From Phycisphaeraceae bacterium (GTDB lineage Bacteria > Planctomycetota > Phycisphaerae > Phycisphaerales > Phycisphaeraceae), in contig JAJDCY010000012.1 in NCBI GenBank assembly GCA_029260595.1, forward strand, positions 62,001 through 126,000: a stretch of DNA of 64,000 nucleotides, written 5' to 3'. Numbering within the stretch: position 1 is the first letter of the stretch; the number at the start of each line of letters is the position of its first letter. Below, in pieces: positions 1 through 7,758 of the stretch. The translations under genes and the position numbers were made by a program. The notes under the pieces are model-generated. The model had not been told where the DNA came from, ran no database searches, and saw only the letters and a program-made list of their open reading frames with translations.

Positions 1-316
1 CCCTACCGCTAACACCAGCGCACCACCCGACGGCCACGCTGCCGCCGATGACGCGCTCGCGCATGAGATTGAACGACGCCGGCTAAGTGAACGCCGCGTC
101 GGTTCAGGGATAGAGAGGTTTAATCGTGTTCCGCAACCCGCTTGATTTCCGCACCAGCCGACCCGCCGCGCCGTCGCGACGGATCCGCAAACCGGACAGC
201 GGCCAGCCAACACCCGCGGCGACCGGCCCCATGGCCTGCCCGCGAAGCGATCTACCCAATCCAACTGTTTTGGAGTGCCAGTCACCTGGGCACACAAGCG
301 AAAGGAGGATGCCGTC
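1..316. other. Left-edge region upstream of first acyltransferase gene
   Basis: No confident gene is visible. Two forward frames are open from the window edge: one stops near base 93, the other near 163. Either could be the last residues of a gene cut by the window, but neither shows a recognisable motif. The final bases hold a strong ribosome binding site (AAAGGAGG) that serves the next gene. No convincing promoter was seen. Confidence 0.4.
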
Positions 317-1168
317 ATGGTAGCCACAACTTGTCACGCTGATCTGCTCGACCAACCCGTAGAGGAACTGATCGCCTCGCGGACACGCGGCCATTGGGTC
401 ACGCGATACCGCACCGCGCACAACCTCAAGGACCTGACCAAAGCCTGGCACCTGGTCTACAACGTCTACAGCGACGCCGGGCTGATCGATCCGAACCCCT
501 ATGCGATCCACACCACGCCCACCGCGGCGACCGACCGGGCCGCCGTGTTCTTCGGGCACCGCGGGCCACAGGTCGACAGCACCCTGACGGCGGTGGTTGA
601 CGGCTCGAGCGGCCTGCCGCTGGACTGCATGTTCAAGCCCGAACTCGACGCGATGCGGCAAGACGCCCGGCGCTTGATGGAATGCAGCCTCTTCGCGCAC
701 CGGCTCCAGAACGTGTCCGCCGCCAGCGTGATCCCCGTCTGGAACCGCATGGGCGAGGAGGATCTGGCCCGCACCTCCGCGATTTCGCAGGTCGGTAGCT
801 CCCTGATCAACCTGATGCGCCTGGCTTTCTGGTACGGCGTTAACAACAGCGTCACCGACTTCGTCCTCACCGTACCCGCCGGGCAGAGCCGGTTCTTCAA
901 GCGTGCCTACGGCTTCGACACCGTCGGCTCGCCGCGCAACCACCCGGTGCTCAACGGCAAGCGGATGGTCCTGATACACGCCAACCTCGAGAGCAATCTC
1001 CGCAAACGACCGCTGCCGTTCGCACTCCGCTACTCGCTCGAACGGCCGATCGCCTCAGACGAATTCCTCCACCGGGTGCGCCTGTGCCCCCAGACGCTCA
1101 GCGTCCTGGCCGGGCAGATCGATGGCTTCCTGCGGTTCCAGTACCCCGATTGGGAGTTGGCCGCGTGA
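317..1168 (+). CDS. FeeM-like / PEP-CTERM-associated N-acyltransferase, paralog 1
   Basis: This 283-residue protein resembles the GNAT-fold N-acyl amino acid synthase (FeeM) and exosortase-associated acyltransferase family. Members transfer an acyl chain from acyl-ACP to an amino-acid-like acceptor. Seen here: an N-terminal AWHLVYNVY segment, then LIDPNPYAIHTTP, a STLTAVVD strand, GLPLD, a catalytic-domain-like RRLMECSLFA segment, and FFKRAYGFDTVG near residue 205. The protein ends with FLRFQYPDWE. The start follows an AAAGGAGG site at good spacing; upstream in-frame starts lack one. Two paralogs follow on the same strand. The family assignment is fairly firm, the substrate unknown. No signal peptide is present, so it should be cytoplasmic. 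Confidence 0.75.
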   Translation: MVATTCHADLLDQPVEELIASRTRGHWVTRYRTAHNLKDLTKAWHLVYNVYSDAGLIDPNPYAIHTTPTAATDRAAVFFGHRGPQVDSTLTAVVDGSSGLPLDCMFKPELDAMRQDARRLMECSLFAHRLQNVSAASVIPVWNRMGEEDLARTSAISQVGSSLINLMRLAFWYGVNNSVTDFVLTVPAGQSRFFKRAYGFDTVGSPRNHPVLNGKRMVLIHANLESNLRKRPLPFALRYSLERPIASDEFLHRVRLCPQTLSVLAGQIDGFLRFQYPDWELAA

Positions 1169-1201
1169 GAAAACGAACTGAACAGATTTTTGTGATCGCA
1201 A

Positions 1202-1225
1202 GCCGGGCATCGTTTCCCGCCCGGC
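1202..1225. repeat. GC-rich hairpin between acyltransferase paralogs 1 and 2
   Basis: GCCGGGC and GCCCGGC form a perfect 7-bp stem with a 10-base loop. No T tract follows, so it is not a classical terminator. A second weaker dyad (CTGGGA at 1258, TCCCAG at 1282) lies between it and the next start. Either could tune read-through between the paralogs; that role is inference. Confidence 0.45.
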
Positions 1226-1316
1226 GGATCGGATTGGACGGACCCACTACGCCCGCCCTGGGATCTATTTATTCCTTCTTTTCCCAGTGGCACCAACCCC
1301 GTAGGGAGGACTCGTA

Positions 1317-2144
1317 ATGACCGCGTTACTGCTACGGCCAACCTCGCCACTGCCCCCGCCTCAGTCGGCCCCACTGCGTCGACGACAGCCACACGGCCTC
1401 AAGGTCGGCGTCGCGTCGACTCTCGAAGAGGTCACCGACGCCTGGCGTCTGGTGTACGACGTGTACGTCCAGTCGGGCCTGATCCTGCCGAACCAACACC
1501 TGATCCACACGGCACCGCAAGCCGTCCACGCCAACACCGCGGTGATCTATAGCAACATCGGGTCGCAGGTCGGCTCGACACTCTCCGCCGTGATCGACAG
1601 CGCCGCCGGCCTGCCACTGGACCGTGTCTACCCGATCGAACTGGAACTGCTGCGACGCAAGGGCCGGCGCCTGGTCGAATTCGGCCTGCTCGCCGACAAC
1701 ACCGCTGAGATGGAACTGCCTCAAGGCCGCTCCATCAACATCACCCGGTACCCGCGACTCAAGCGTCTGAATGATTCCCTGGTTAACGTGATCCGCATGG
1801 CGTACTGCTACACCCTGCACCGCGAGGCCACGGACATCGTCATCGGCGTCCACCCCAAGCACGCGCCATTCTACCGCCGTGCCTACGGCTTCGAGCAACA
1901 CGGCCCGCTGCGTAGCTACGCCGCCGTCAACGATTCGCCCGCGGTCCTGCTCCGCTGCAACCTGCTCAGCCACCTGCAAAGCGGCGATCTACCGGATGGC
2001 TTGGCGTTCGCACTAGACCACATGGTCCACGTACGGACCTTCCACGACTGCTTCGATTTCGACCCCGCGTCGGTCCTTGGCGGTTGCTCGCCGATCGAAG
2101 ACTTCCTGCGGTGCCAATACCCCGATTGGGAAGAGGCCGCCTAG
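1317..2144 (+). CDS. FeeM-like / PEP-CTERM-associated N-acyltransferase, paralog 2
   Basis: This 275-residue paralog of the preceding gene keeps the family blocks in the same order: AWRLVYDVY near residue 42, LILPNQHLIHTAP, STLSAVID, GLPLD, RRLVEFGLLAD, FYRRAYGFEQHG near residue 190, and a closing FLRCQYPDWE. It is expected to be a cytoplasmic acyl-ACP-dependent acyltransferase of the GNAT fold. The start is set by AGGGAGG seven to eight bases upstream. It differs throughout from its neighbours, so the duplication is not recent. Acceptor and acyl chain cannot be read from the sequence. Confidence 0.75.
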   Translation: MTALLLRPTSPLPPPQSAPLRRRQPHGLKVGVASTLEEVTDAWRLVYDVYVQSGLILPNQHLIHTAPQAVHANTAVIYSNIGSQVGSTLSAVIDSAAGLPLDRVYPIELELLRRKGRRLVEFGLLADNTAEMELPQGRSINITRYPRLKRLNDSLVNVIRMAYCYTLHREATDIVIGVHPKHAPFYRRAYGFEQHGPLRSYAAVNDSPAVLLRCNLLSHLQSGDLPDGLAFALDHMVHVRTFHDCFDFDPASVLGGCSPIEDFLRCQYPDWEEAA

Positions 2145-2621
2145 AACCATCGGTGTGCGTGCTCAGGCCCGCCGCCGCCTCAATCCGATTCCCCCTCAGT
2201 CTTCCCGTGCGACTTCGCCGGGAAGATTTTTTTTGCCCTATAAAACCCTCCCCCATCGCAATTCCACCTGTGAAGTGCCCGCGTTTTCGTCCGCTTAGCG
2301 CACCTACCACCGGTCCACCCGTCATAACACGCATAGCTAGCCTCGAAGCCCCACACCACGCCCCCGATCCGGTCAGGTTCGACCGGTATATGCCGGATAA
2401 CTCCATAGGGAGCGATCCGCCTCAGCGCTGCGCCCCCCGCAGGGTCGACACACCCAACGGGTTCGGTCGGACCCGGCCTCGGCTGGTCATGGTGAGACAC
2501 GGTTCATCTTTGCCGCTGTCTGCACGCACAAACCGATCAGCACGCCACGGTCCACCGCCGCGTCTTCCGCGTGCCCCTGCGTCCGGCCGGCCCGAGGAGC
2601 GTCCCGAAAGGTAGACGAGCG
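2145..2621. other. Long intergenic region between paralogs 2 and 3
   Basis: No supported gene lies here; open frames look like GC-rich background. A run of eight T residues followed by TATAAA near base 2239 could be a promoter -10, but no -35 at proper spacing is visible. The length suggests paralog 3 has its own promoter rather than being coupled to paralog 2. Confidence 0.4.
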
Positions 2622-3416
2622 ATGGATCAGACACCCACAAGCCCCGCGAGTGCCACCGCGTGTGTGGCCCGTATGGCCGGTGCGCCCACCGCTCAAGGCC
2701 CATCCCAGATCACCTACGGCGTCGCCTCGCACCTCGAACAGGTCGTCAGTGCGTGGCACTTGGTCTATCAGTGCTACCGGCGCATCGCACTGATCGATCC
2801 GAACCCACACGAAATACACACCACCCCGCAAGCCGTCTCCCCCGGCACGGCCGTGATCCTCGGCTGCGTCGCCGGCACACCGGTATCAACGCTCTCCTGC
2901 ATCCGCGACGGCGCCGACGGCCTGCCGCTCGACGGCGAATACCACGACGAGCTTGACGAGCTGCGCGACCAGGGCCGCATGCTGACGGAGATCGGCCTGC
3001 TCGCCGACCGGCGCGAACACATGGCTCGCTCAGCCGACAGCCTGATCATGCTCATGCACTACTCGGTCGACTACAGCTTCCGCGACCAGGGCTCCGACGC
3101 GATCATCGGCGTGCACCCGCGACACTCGCGGTTCTACCAGCGATTTTTCGGCTTCGAGCAGTTCGGCTCCGAGCGGACCTACGCCGTGGTCAACGACCGC
3201 CCCGTCGTGCTGCTGCGGCTGACCAAAGAATCGTTCAACACACTCGATCCGTTGCCGCGCGGCTTGCGGTACCTCCACGAGAACCCCGTCCCCGACAAGC
3301 AGTACGAAGGCCTCTACCCCTTCAACGAAGCCGAGGTCTGGGACTCACCGCTGGGCGCGTATCTGCGCAGCCAATCAGCGGCCCCACTTGTCGTCGAGGC
3401 CGCGCTCGCTTCGTGA
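2622..3416 (+). CDS. FeeM-like / PEP-CTERM-associated N-acyltransferase, paralog 3
   Basis: This third paralog has 264 residues and the same order of blocks: AWHLVYQCY, LIDPNPHEIHTTP, STLSCIRD, GLPLD, MLTEIGLLADR and FYQRFFGFEQFG. It is the most divergent: the region between the LLADR block and the FGFE block is shorter, and the C-terminus lacks the QYPDWE ending of the other two, closing instead with an alanine-rich tail. The start is preceded by AAAGG; the longer upstream ATG has no site. Same family as its neighbours; a different substrate is plausible but unproven. Confidence 0.73.
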   Translation: MDQTPTSPASATACVARMAGAPTAQGPSQITYGVASHLEQVVSAWHLVYQCYRRIALIDPNPHEIHTTPQAVSPGTAVILGCVAGTPVSTLSCIRDGADGLPLDGEYHDELDELRDQGRMLTEIGLLADRREHMARSADSLIMLMHYSVDYSFRDQGSDAIIGVHPRHSRFYQRFFGFEQFGSERTYAVVNDRPVVLLRLTKESFNTLDPLPRGLRYLHENPVPDKQYEGLYPFNEAEVWDSPLGAYLRSQSAAPLVVEAALAS

Positions 3417-3431
3417 AATCTCGCGGAAATC

Positions 3432-5063
3432 CTATTCGCGGATGTAACGCCCGGGGCTGATGATCCCCCCGGGGTCCAGCGTCTTTTTGATCTCCCCGGC
3501 CACGTCCCAGAACACAGACGGGTGACTGCTCAGCTTCTCGTACCCGCCCGGACCCGTGCGGTACGGGACATAACCGTTGGCCAGCAGCGTCTCGACCAGC
3601 TCGTCGTAACACACCTTCGCCGCAGCCGCCTCCTCGACCTCGCGCCGGTCGAACGAGATATTCGTCACACAGACCATCGCCCGGTCGGTGATCATGGTGA
3701 ACGTCACCAGCGGCTCGAACCGGTGTCGCCGGTAGATCGGCTCGATCAGGTCCAACACCTCGCGCGCCGCCTGTGCCGACAGCGGCAGCATCGGCGACAC
3801 CCACATGATCCCCGCATGCGCATCAAGCGGATCGATCGCCGCCGGCGGGCCGTCGCCGCGCACCCGCCAACCCATCCCGGCCAACGGTTCGTTGGTCGGT
3901 TGGCCCTTTAATAACCCGTAAACCGGCTCGACCAGGTTCACCAACTCGGTCAGGCGTTTGCCGAACCCGAACGCACCGAACGCGCGTCCCAGCCGGCGGG
4001 CCAGCGCGAGCTTTCCGTCGTCGATGAACTTCACGCCAAACGGCCGCAGCGCCTCACCCACCGCGCGCTTCATGGCCTTGACCGACCCCGGCGTCCCGTA
4101 GATCGCCCCGAGCCCGTTCCACGCACCAACGCCGAACCGACGCCGCAGCGTCAGCCGCGCCTCCTCGGGCAGCGGCGTCGCCCCGCCGGCCAACTCCCAC
4201 GGGTACCGCGCCCGCGACGAAAATATCCGCAGGTCGTTCGCGATATGCAGCGCGCTCTGCAGATACCCCTTCAACCGCAGCGGTGCCAGCCGCGTAACGA
4301 TCTCTTCCAGATCAGACTCGTTCCGCCCGCTGAAAAAGTACGCGCAAAACGACTCCGGCCGTGGCATCAGCCAGACGCCCACCTGCGTAACGATCCCGTA
4401 GTTCGACTGCGCGAACAGCCCATCGAGAAACGGCCCGACCCCGTACCGATACACGCGGTGCGCCTTGGCGTTGGGGAAGTGTCCGAACCCCGTTTCGAGC
4501 ACCCGCCCGTCCGCCATCACCACCCGCATCCCGCAGGTCGTCAAGAAGTGATCCGCATACCGCGAATGCCCAAACCCGCGGTCGAGCGTGTTGCCGACGA
4601 AACTCGAATCGACCCCGGCACCGGTGCAGTCCAGCCACAGGTCCGGGTGATGCTCCGCCAGGTACGCGGCCAGCGCCCCCTGCGAGACGCCCGGCTCGAT
4701 CACCGCATACGCCAGCGACTCGTTCACCTCGACAATCCGGTTCATCCGCGCCAGGTCGACGATCACCTGCCCATCCGTCGGCGGACTCGCATCGCCGTAC
4801 CCCCAGTTCTTCCCGCGAGACAGCGGGTGCACCGGCGTCTTGTGCTCAGCCGCGATCTTCACGATCTGCTGGACCTGCTCGGTGGACTCGGGCAACAACA
4901 CAGCCCCGGGCTCGGCCCCGCCGCTCGGCGAGGTGCTCCGCGCATAGCGATCCTTGTCGCCCTGCCCAACCAGAACATGGTCCCGGCCCAGCGCCCGGCC
5001 CCACTGCTCAATCGCCCCCGTCAGGTTGGATCCTGTATCACTCAACGATCGACTCGCACCCAA
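3432..5063 (-). CDS. FAD-linked oxidase (vanillyl-alcohol oxidase / p-cresol methylhydroxylase type)
   Basis: This protein of about 543 residues has an N-terminal FAD-binding domain of the PCMH type. Visible are PLSRGKNWGYGDASP near residue 100 (the pyrophosphate loop), VIVDLARMNRI, YAVIEPGVSQGAL and SFVGNTLDRGFGHSRYADH. The C-terminal part matches the substrate domain of 4-cresol dehydrogenase / vanillyl-alcohol oxidase enzymes and ends with DPGGIISPGRY, a common closing motif of this fold. It likely oxidises a phenolic or alcohol substrate in the cytoplasm. The start is uncertain: the longest frame begins with TTG and no clear ribosome site decides it. It is convergent with acyltransferase paralog 3 and divergent from the E2-like gene. 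Confidence 0.8.
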   Translation of the reverse strand: MGASRSLSDTGSNLTGAIEQWGRALGRDHVLVGQGDKDRYARSTSPSGGAEPGAVLLPESTEQVQQIVKIAAEHKTPVHPLSRGKNWGYGDASPPTDGQVIVDLARMNRIVEVNESLAYAVIEPGVSQGALAAYLAEHHPDLWLDCTGAGVDSSFVGNTLDRGFGHSRYADHFLTTCGMRVVMADGRVLETGFGHFPNAKAHRVYRYGVGPFLDGLFAQSNYGIVTQVGVWLMPRPESFCAYFFSGRNESDLEEIVTRLAPLRLKGYLQSALHIANDLRIFSSRARYPWELAGGATPLPEEARLTLRRRFGVGAWNGLGAIYGTPGSVKAMKRAVGEALRPFGVKFIDDGKLALARRLGRAFGAFGFGKRLTELVNLVEPVYGLLKGQPTNEPLAGMGWRVRGDGPPAAIDPLDAHAGIMWVSPMLPLSAQAAREVLDLIEPIYRRHRFEPLVTFTMITDRAMVCVTNISFDRREVEEAAAAKVCYDELVETLLANGYVPYRTGPGGYEKLSSHPSVFWDVAGEIKKTLDPGGIISPGRYIRE

Positions 5064-5352
5064 GGACAGAGAATCGACGCGATTTTGCCCGGATCGGTTA
5101 TCGGCCGCACACCCGATCGAGCCACTCCCACCGGTTCATCGGATCATTCAGGCACTTGCTATCAAACGATTTCCGGACGAAACGCCCCGCCGGCTCGTCC
5201 GCACAGCCGAACCGCGCTAGTATACCTCCCCGCCGGGCCCGGACCGGCCGCCACCGCGAATACCCCCGCCGCCCCCACGATCGAGCCGCATGGAGTACGA
5301 GCACCGACCAGCCGATACAATGGTGGCTAAACGACTGAATTGAGCAACACTA

Positions 5353-6189
5353 ATGCGCTACTCGGGCTTCCATCGCGCGATCGGCATCCTCCACGGTGAG
5401 CACAAAGCCACCTGGCCGATCCACTTCACCAACGAGATTGAGACCGCCAAGCTCGACGAGCTGCGCCAGCGCTACAAAGACGCCGGCCAAACCCCCCCGT
5501 CGTTTACCTCGATGGTTGTCAAAGCCATCGCCCTGGCCGTCAATGAAGTCTCCGGGCAGTTCCCCGAGATCAACGCCTACCTCAAAAACTTCTTCGGCTG
5601 GAAGACCATCCACGACTTCGACCGCATCAGCGCCGGCGTCGCGATCTCTCGCAACGAAGACGGCCTGGACCGCGCGATGACCGCCGTCGTCCAGGACCCC
5701 GAAGCCAAACCCCTCACCGCCATCACCAAAGAGCTGCGCGACGCCGCGACCCTACCGGTCCAGGACGTCCCGTACATGAAAAACTGCTACTACCTCTTCC
5801 GAGCACCCAAGCCGATCCAGTGGCTGATGCTGCTGATCGGCCGGTCGTTCCCCGAGACCCGCCGCCTGTACCGCGGCACCTTCACGCTCACCAGCGTCGG
5901 CAAGTTCGGTGTCGACCAGCAGGTCACCCTGCCCCAGGCATCGTCGCTGCAGTTCGGCTTCGGCGTGATCCGCCCCAGGCCGGTCGTGCATGACGGCCAG
6001 GTCGTCTCGGCTCGCACCTTCTACCTGACTTCCTCCTTCGACCGGCGCCTGATGAACGGCCGACCGGTCGCGGAGATGATGGAGAAGGTCCGCGATATTC
6101 TCAACACAGCCGCGTTCGACGACTGGGATCAGTTCGAGGCACCCGCAGCCGAGCGCGCCGCCGAAACCACCAGCGCCGCCGGCGGGTAA
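5353..6189 (+). CDS. Stand-alone E2-type acyltransferase domain with degenerate active site
   Basis: The 278 residues match the catalytic domain of 2-oxo acid dehydrogenase E2 acyltransferases: IHFTNEIE at the start, SFTSMVVKAIALAV near residue 50, and GTFTLTSVGKFGVDQQVTLP near 175. There is no lipoyl or peripheral-subunit domain. The usual active-site signature S-x-D-H-R-x-x-D-G reads SFDRRLMNG at residues 228-236, so the catalytic His is Arg231 and the Asp is Asn235. Acetyl transfer by the normal mechanism is therefore unlikely; it may be a structural or binding protein, or use another chemistry. The next gene, a glycosyltransferase, starts about 30 bases downstream and is probably co-transcribed. 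Confidence 0.75.
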   Translation: MRYSGFHRAIGILHGEHKATWPIHFTNEIETAKLDELRQRYKDAGQTPPSFTSMVVKAIALAVNEVSGQFPEINAYLKNFFGWKTIHDFDRISAGVAISRNEDGLDRAMTAVVQDPEAKPLTAITKELRDAATLPVQDVPYMKNCYYLFRAPKPIQWLMLLIGRSFPETRRLYRGTFTLTSVGKFGVDQQVTLPQASSLQFGFGVIRPRPVVHDGQVVSARTFYLTSSFDRRLMNGRPVAEMMEKVRDILNTAAFDDWDQFEAPAAERAAETTSAAGG

Positions 6190-6221
6190 GCACCACCGTT
6201 CAGACCGATCCGTGACCCGCC

Positions 6222-7424
6222 ATGTGGCACCTGCTACCAACACTCGGACTTGTCGCCACCGCTGTGAGCTGCGTCGCGCCGCCGCTGCGATTGGCTGTAC
6301 GCCTTCGACGATACGCACGCGGCTACCCCCGCCAAGCCCCCGCCGACCAACCCAAACCGCGTGCCCTTGTCATCCTCCCCTGCAAGGGCCAGGCCGACGA
6401 GCTACGCGACCTCGAAGACAACCTCCGCGGCGTGCTCGAACAGGACTACCCGTCCTACCGCGTGGTGTTCGCCGTCGGCGACCCCGAAGACCTGGCCCTG
6501 CCGACGCTCCGCAAACTCTGCGACGAGTACGACCACGCCTCGCTCGTCCAAGCCACCCACCGCAAGAACCAAAGCCAGAAAATCAGCAACCAACTCAAAG
6601 CACTCGAGCAGGCCGGGCCCGATGACGACGTCCTGGTCTTCTTCGATTCCGACGCCAGGCCGGCACCCGATCAGCTCGCCAACCTCGTCGCCCCGCTGAC
6701 CGACCCACAGATCGGTGCGACCACCGGCTTCCGCTGGTACACCCCCGTCGCCGGCGGCCTGGGCAGTTGGCTGCGAGCCGCGTGGAATGTCGCAGGCATG
6801 CCGTTTCTCGCCGAGGACCGGCTCAACTACGCCTGGGGCGGGGCCATGGCCATCCGGCGCGAGACCTTCGAAGCCTGCGGGATCGCCGAGTACTGGGCGT
6901 CAGCGTTGAGCGACGACCTCGGACTGTCGCTGCTGGTCAAGCAGAGCGGGCTGCGGATCACCCTGGTCCCGCTCTGTCTGATCCGATCACCCGAAGACCT
7001 GACGATGGCTGGGACTCTCGAATGGACCAACCGCCAGACCGTGATCCTGCGGGTCTATAACCCGGCCATGTGGCGATCGATTTTCTTTGGTGAAGGGCTG
7101 ACCCTGGCCACGGTGATCGCGGGGGCCGCGATGGCTATCGCGGGTGCCAACGCCGGCTCGACCCTCTACGCCGCTGCCGGGCTCGTCGCCATGGCAACGA
7201 TCGTCTTCGGCCGCATGGCGTTCCAGGCATCCGTCCTGGGCACCGCCAAGCGTCTGTCGCCGCAGTTGGTCTCGACAGGGTCCACATGGCGGCTGACGCT
7301 GCTGGCTCCGTGTGTGATCCCCCTGACCGTCTGCAACAGCCTGCGGAGCTGGCTCAGCCGTAAGATCACCTGGCGCGGCATCCGATACCACATGATCGGG
7401 CCGACCCAGATCGAAGTGTTCTGA
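6222..7424 (+). CDS. GT21-like membrane glycosyltransferase (ceramide glucosyltransferase type)
   Basis: This 400-residue protein has an N-terminal membrane segment, a GT-A glycosyltransferase domain and two or three C-terminal membrane segments. The GT-A domain shows VILPCKG near residue 50, the metal-binding FDSDARP at 141-147, the acceptor-site LSDDLGLS around 230 and LEWTNRQ near 267, in the order known for ceramide glucosyltransferases and hopanoid-type relatives. It should transfer a sugar from a nucleotide donor to a lipid acceptor at the inner membrane. The partner E2-like gene directly upstream suggests a shared lipid-modification role; that is inference. Confidence 0.75.
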   Translation: MWHLLPTLGLVATAVSCVAPPLRLAVRLRRYARGYPRQAPADQPKPRALVILPCKGQADELRDLEDNLRGVLEQDYPSYRVVFAVGDPEDLALPTLRKLCDEYDHASLVQATHRKNQSQKISNQLKALEQAGPDDDVLVFFDSDARPAPDQLANLVAPLTDPQIGATTGFRWYTPVAGGLGSWLRAAWNVAGMPFLAEDRLNYAWGGAMAIRRETFEACGIAEYWASALSDDLGLSLLVKQSGLRITLVPLCLIRSPEDLTMAGTLEWTNRQTVILRVYNPAMWRSIFFGEGLTLATVIAGAAMAIAGANAGSTLYAAAGLVAMATIVFGRMAFQASVLGTAKRLSPQLVSTGSTWRLTLLAPCVIPLTVCNSLRSWLSRKITWRGIRYHMIGPTQIEVF

Positions 7425-7533
7425 CGCGCCGCCTCGCATCCGCCAACAGAGACTCACCTCTACACCCCGTTTCGTCGGATCGAGTAACCCCGTTCAGCCG
7501 GCTCCCCCGCACCAGACCATTAACGGTGTCGGC

Positions 7534-7613
7534 GTGCACCGGCGGCTCGCTCGCCAGAGTCGTTAGCCATAGCCTCAAGTCCATCGCACTGGCGGGCGAG
7601 CCGCCGGTGGCAC
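7534..7613. repeat. Long imperfect inverted repeat, REP-like
   Basis: Arms at 7534-7557 and 7589-7613 are reverse complements apart from one extra base and one mismatch, separated by about 31 bases. The core arm is CACCGGCGGCTCGC. It lies downstream of the glycosyltransferase gene and before the PEP-CTERM terminator. It could end transcription of the plus-strand gene or be a dispersed repeat. A second hairpin with similar GTGGCA ends is near 57.67 kb. Confidence 0.7.
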
Positions 7614-7670
7614 ATCCAACTACCCGTGGAACCGATCGATCCGACCCGCTCGGGTCAACGATTCGGGCAT

Positions 7671-7702
7671 AAAAAAACTCAGCGGCCTTTCGACCGCTGA
7701 GT
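7671..7702 (-). terminator. Rho-independent terminator of the first PEP-CTERM gene
   Basis: On the minus strand ACTCAGCGG pairs perfectly with CCGCTGAGT across an eight-base loop and is followed by seven T residues. It sits about 55 bases after the stop codon of the minus-strand PEP-CTERM gene. A short T run also follows on the plus strand, so it may act both ways. Confidence 0.85.
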
Positions 7703-7758
7703 CTTCAAGTTTTTAAGTACCTGGGCTGCGAACGCCCAAGGTTCTTGGTTGCGTCAGC

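Noticed and set aside
2228..2244. T8 tract and TATAAA as promoter for acyltransferase paralog 3
   Set aside because: No -35 at usual spacing and the site is 380 bases from the start; left as a note only.
4245..5330. 361-codon plus-strand frame opposite the FAD oxidase
   Set aside because: Arg/Pro-rich composition without motifs, overlapping a strongly recognisable oxidase.
7534..7613. Inverted repeat as a CRISPR fragment or insertion-sequence end
   Set aside because: Only one pair of arms, no spacers, no transposase gene and no target duplication seen.
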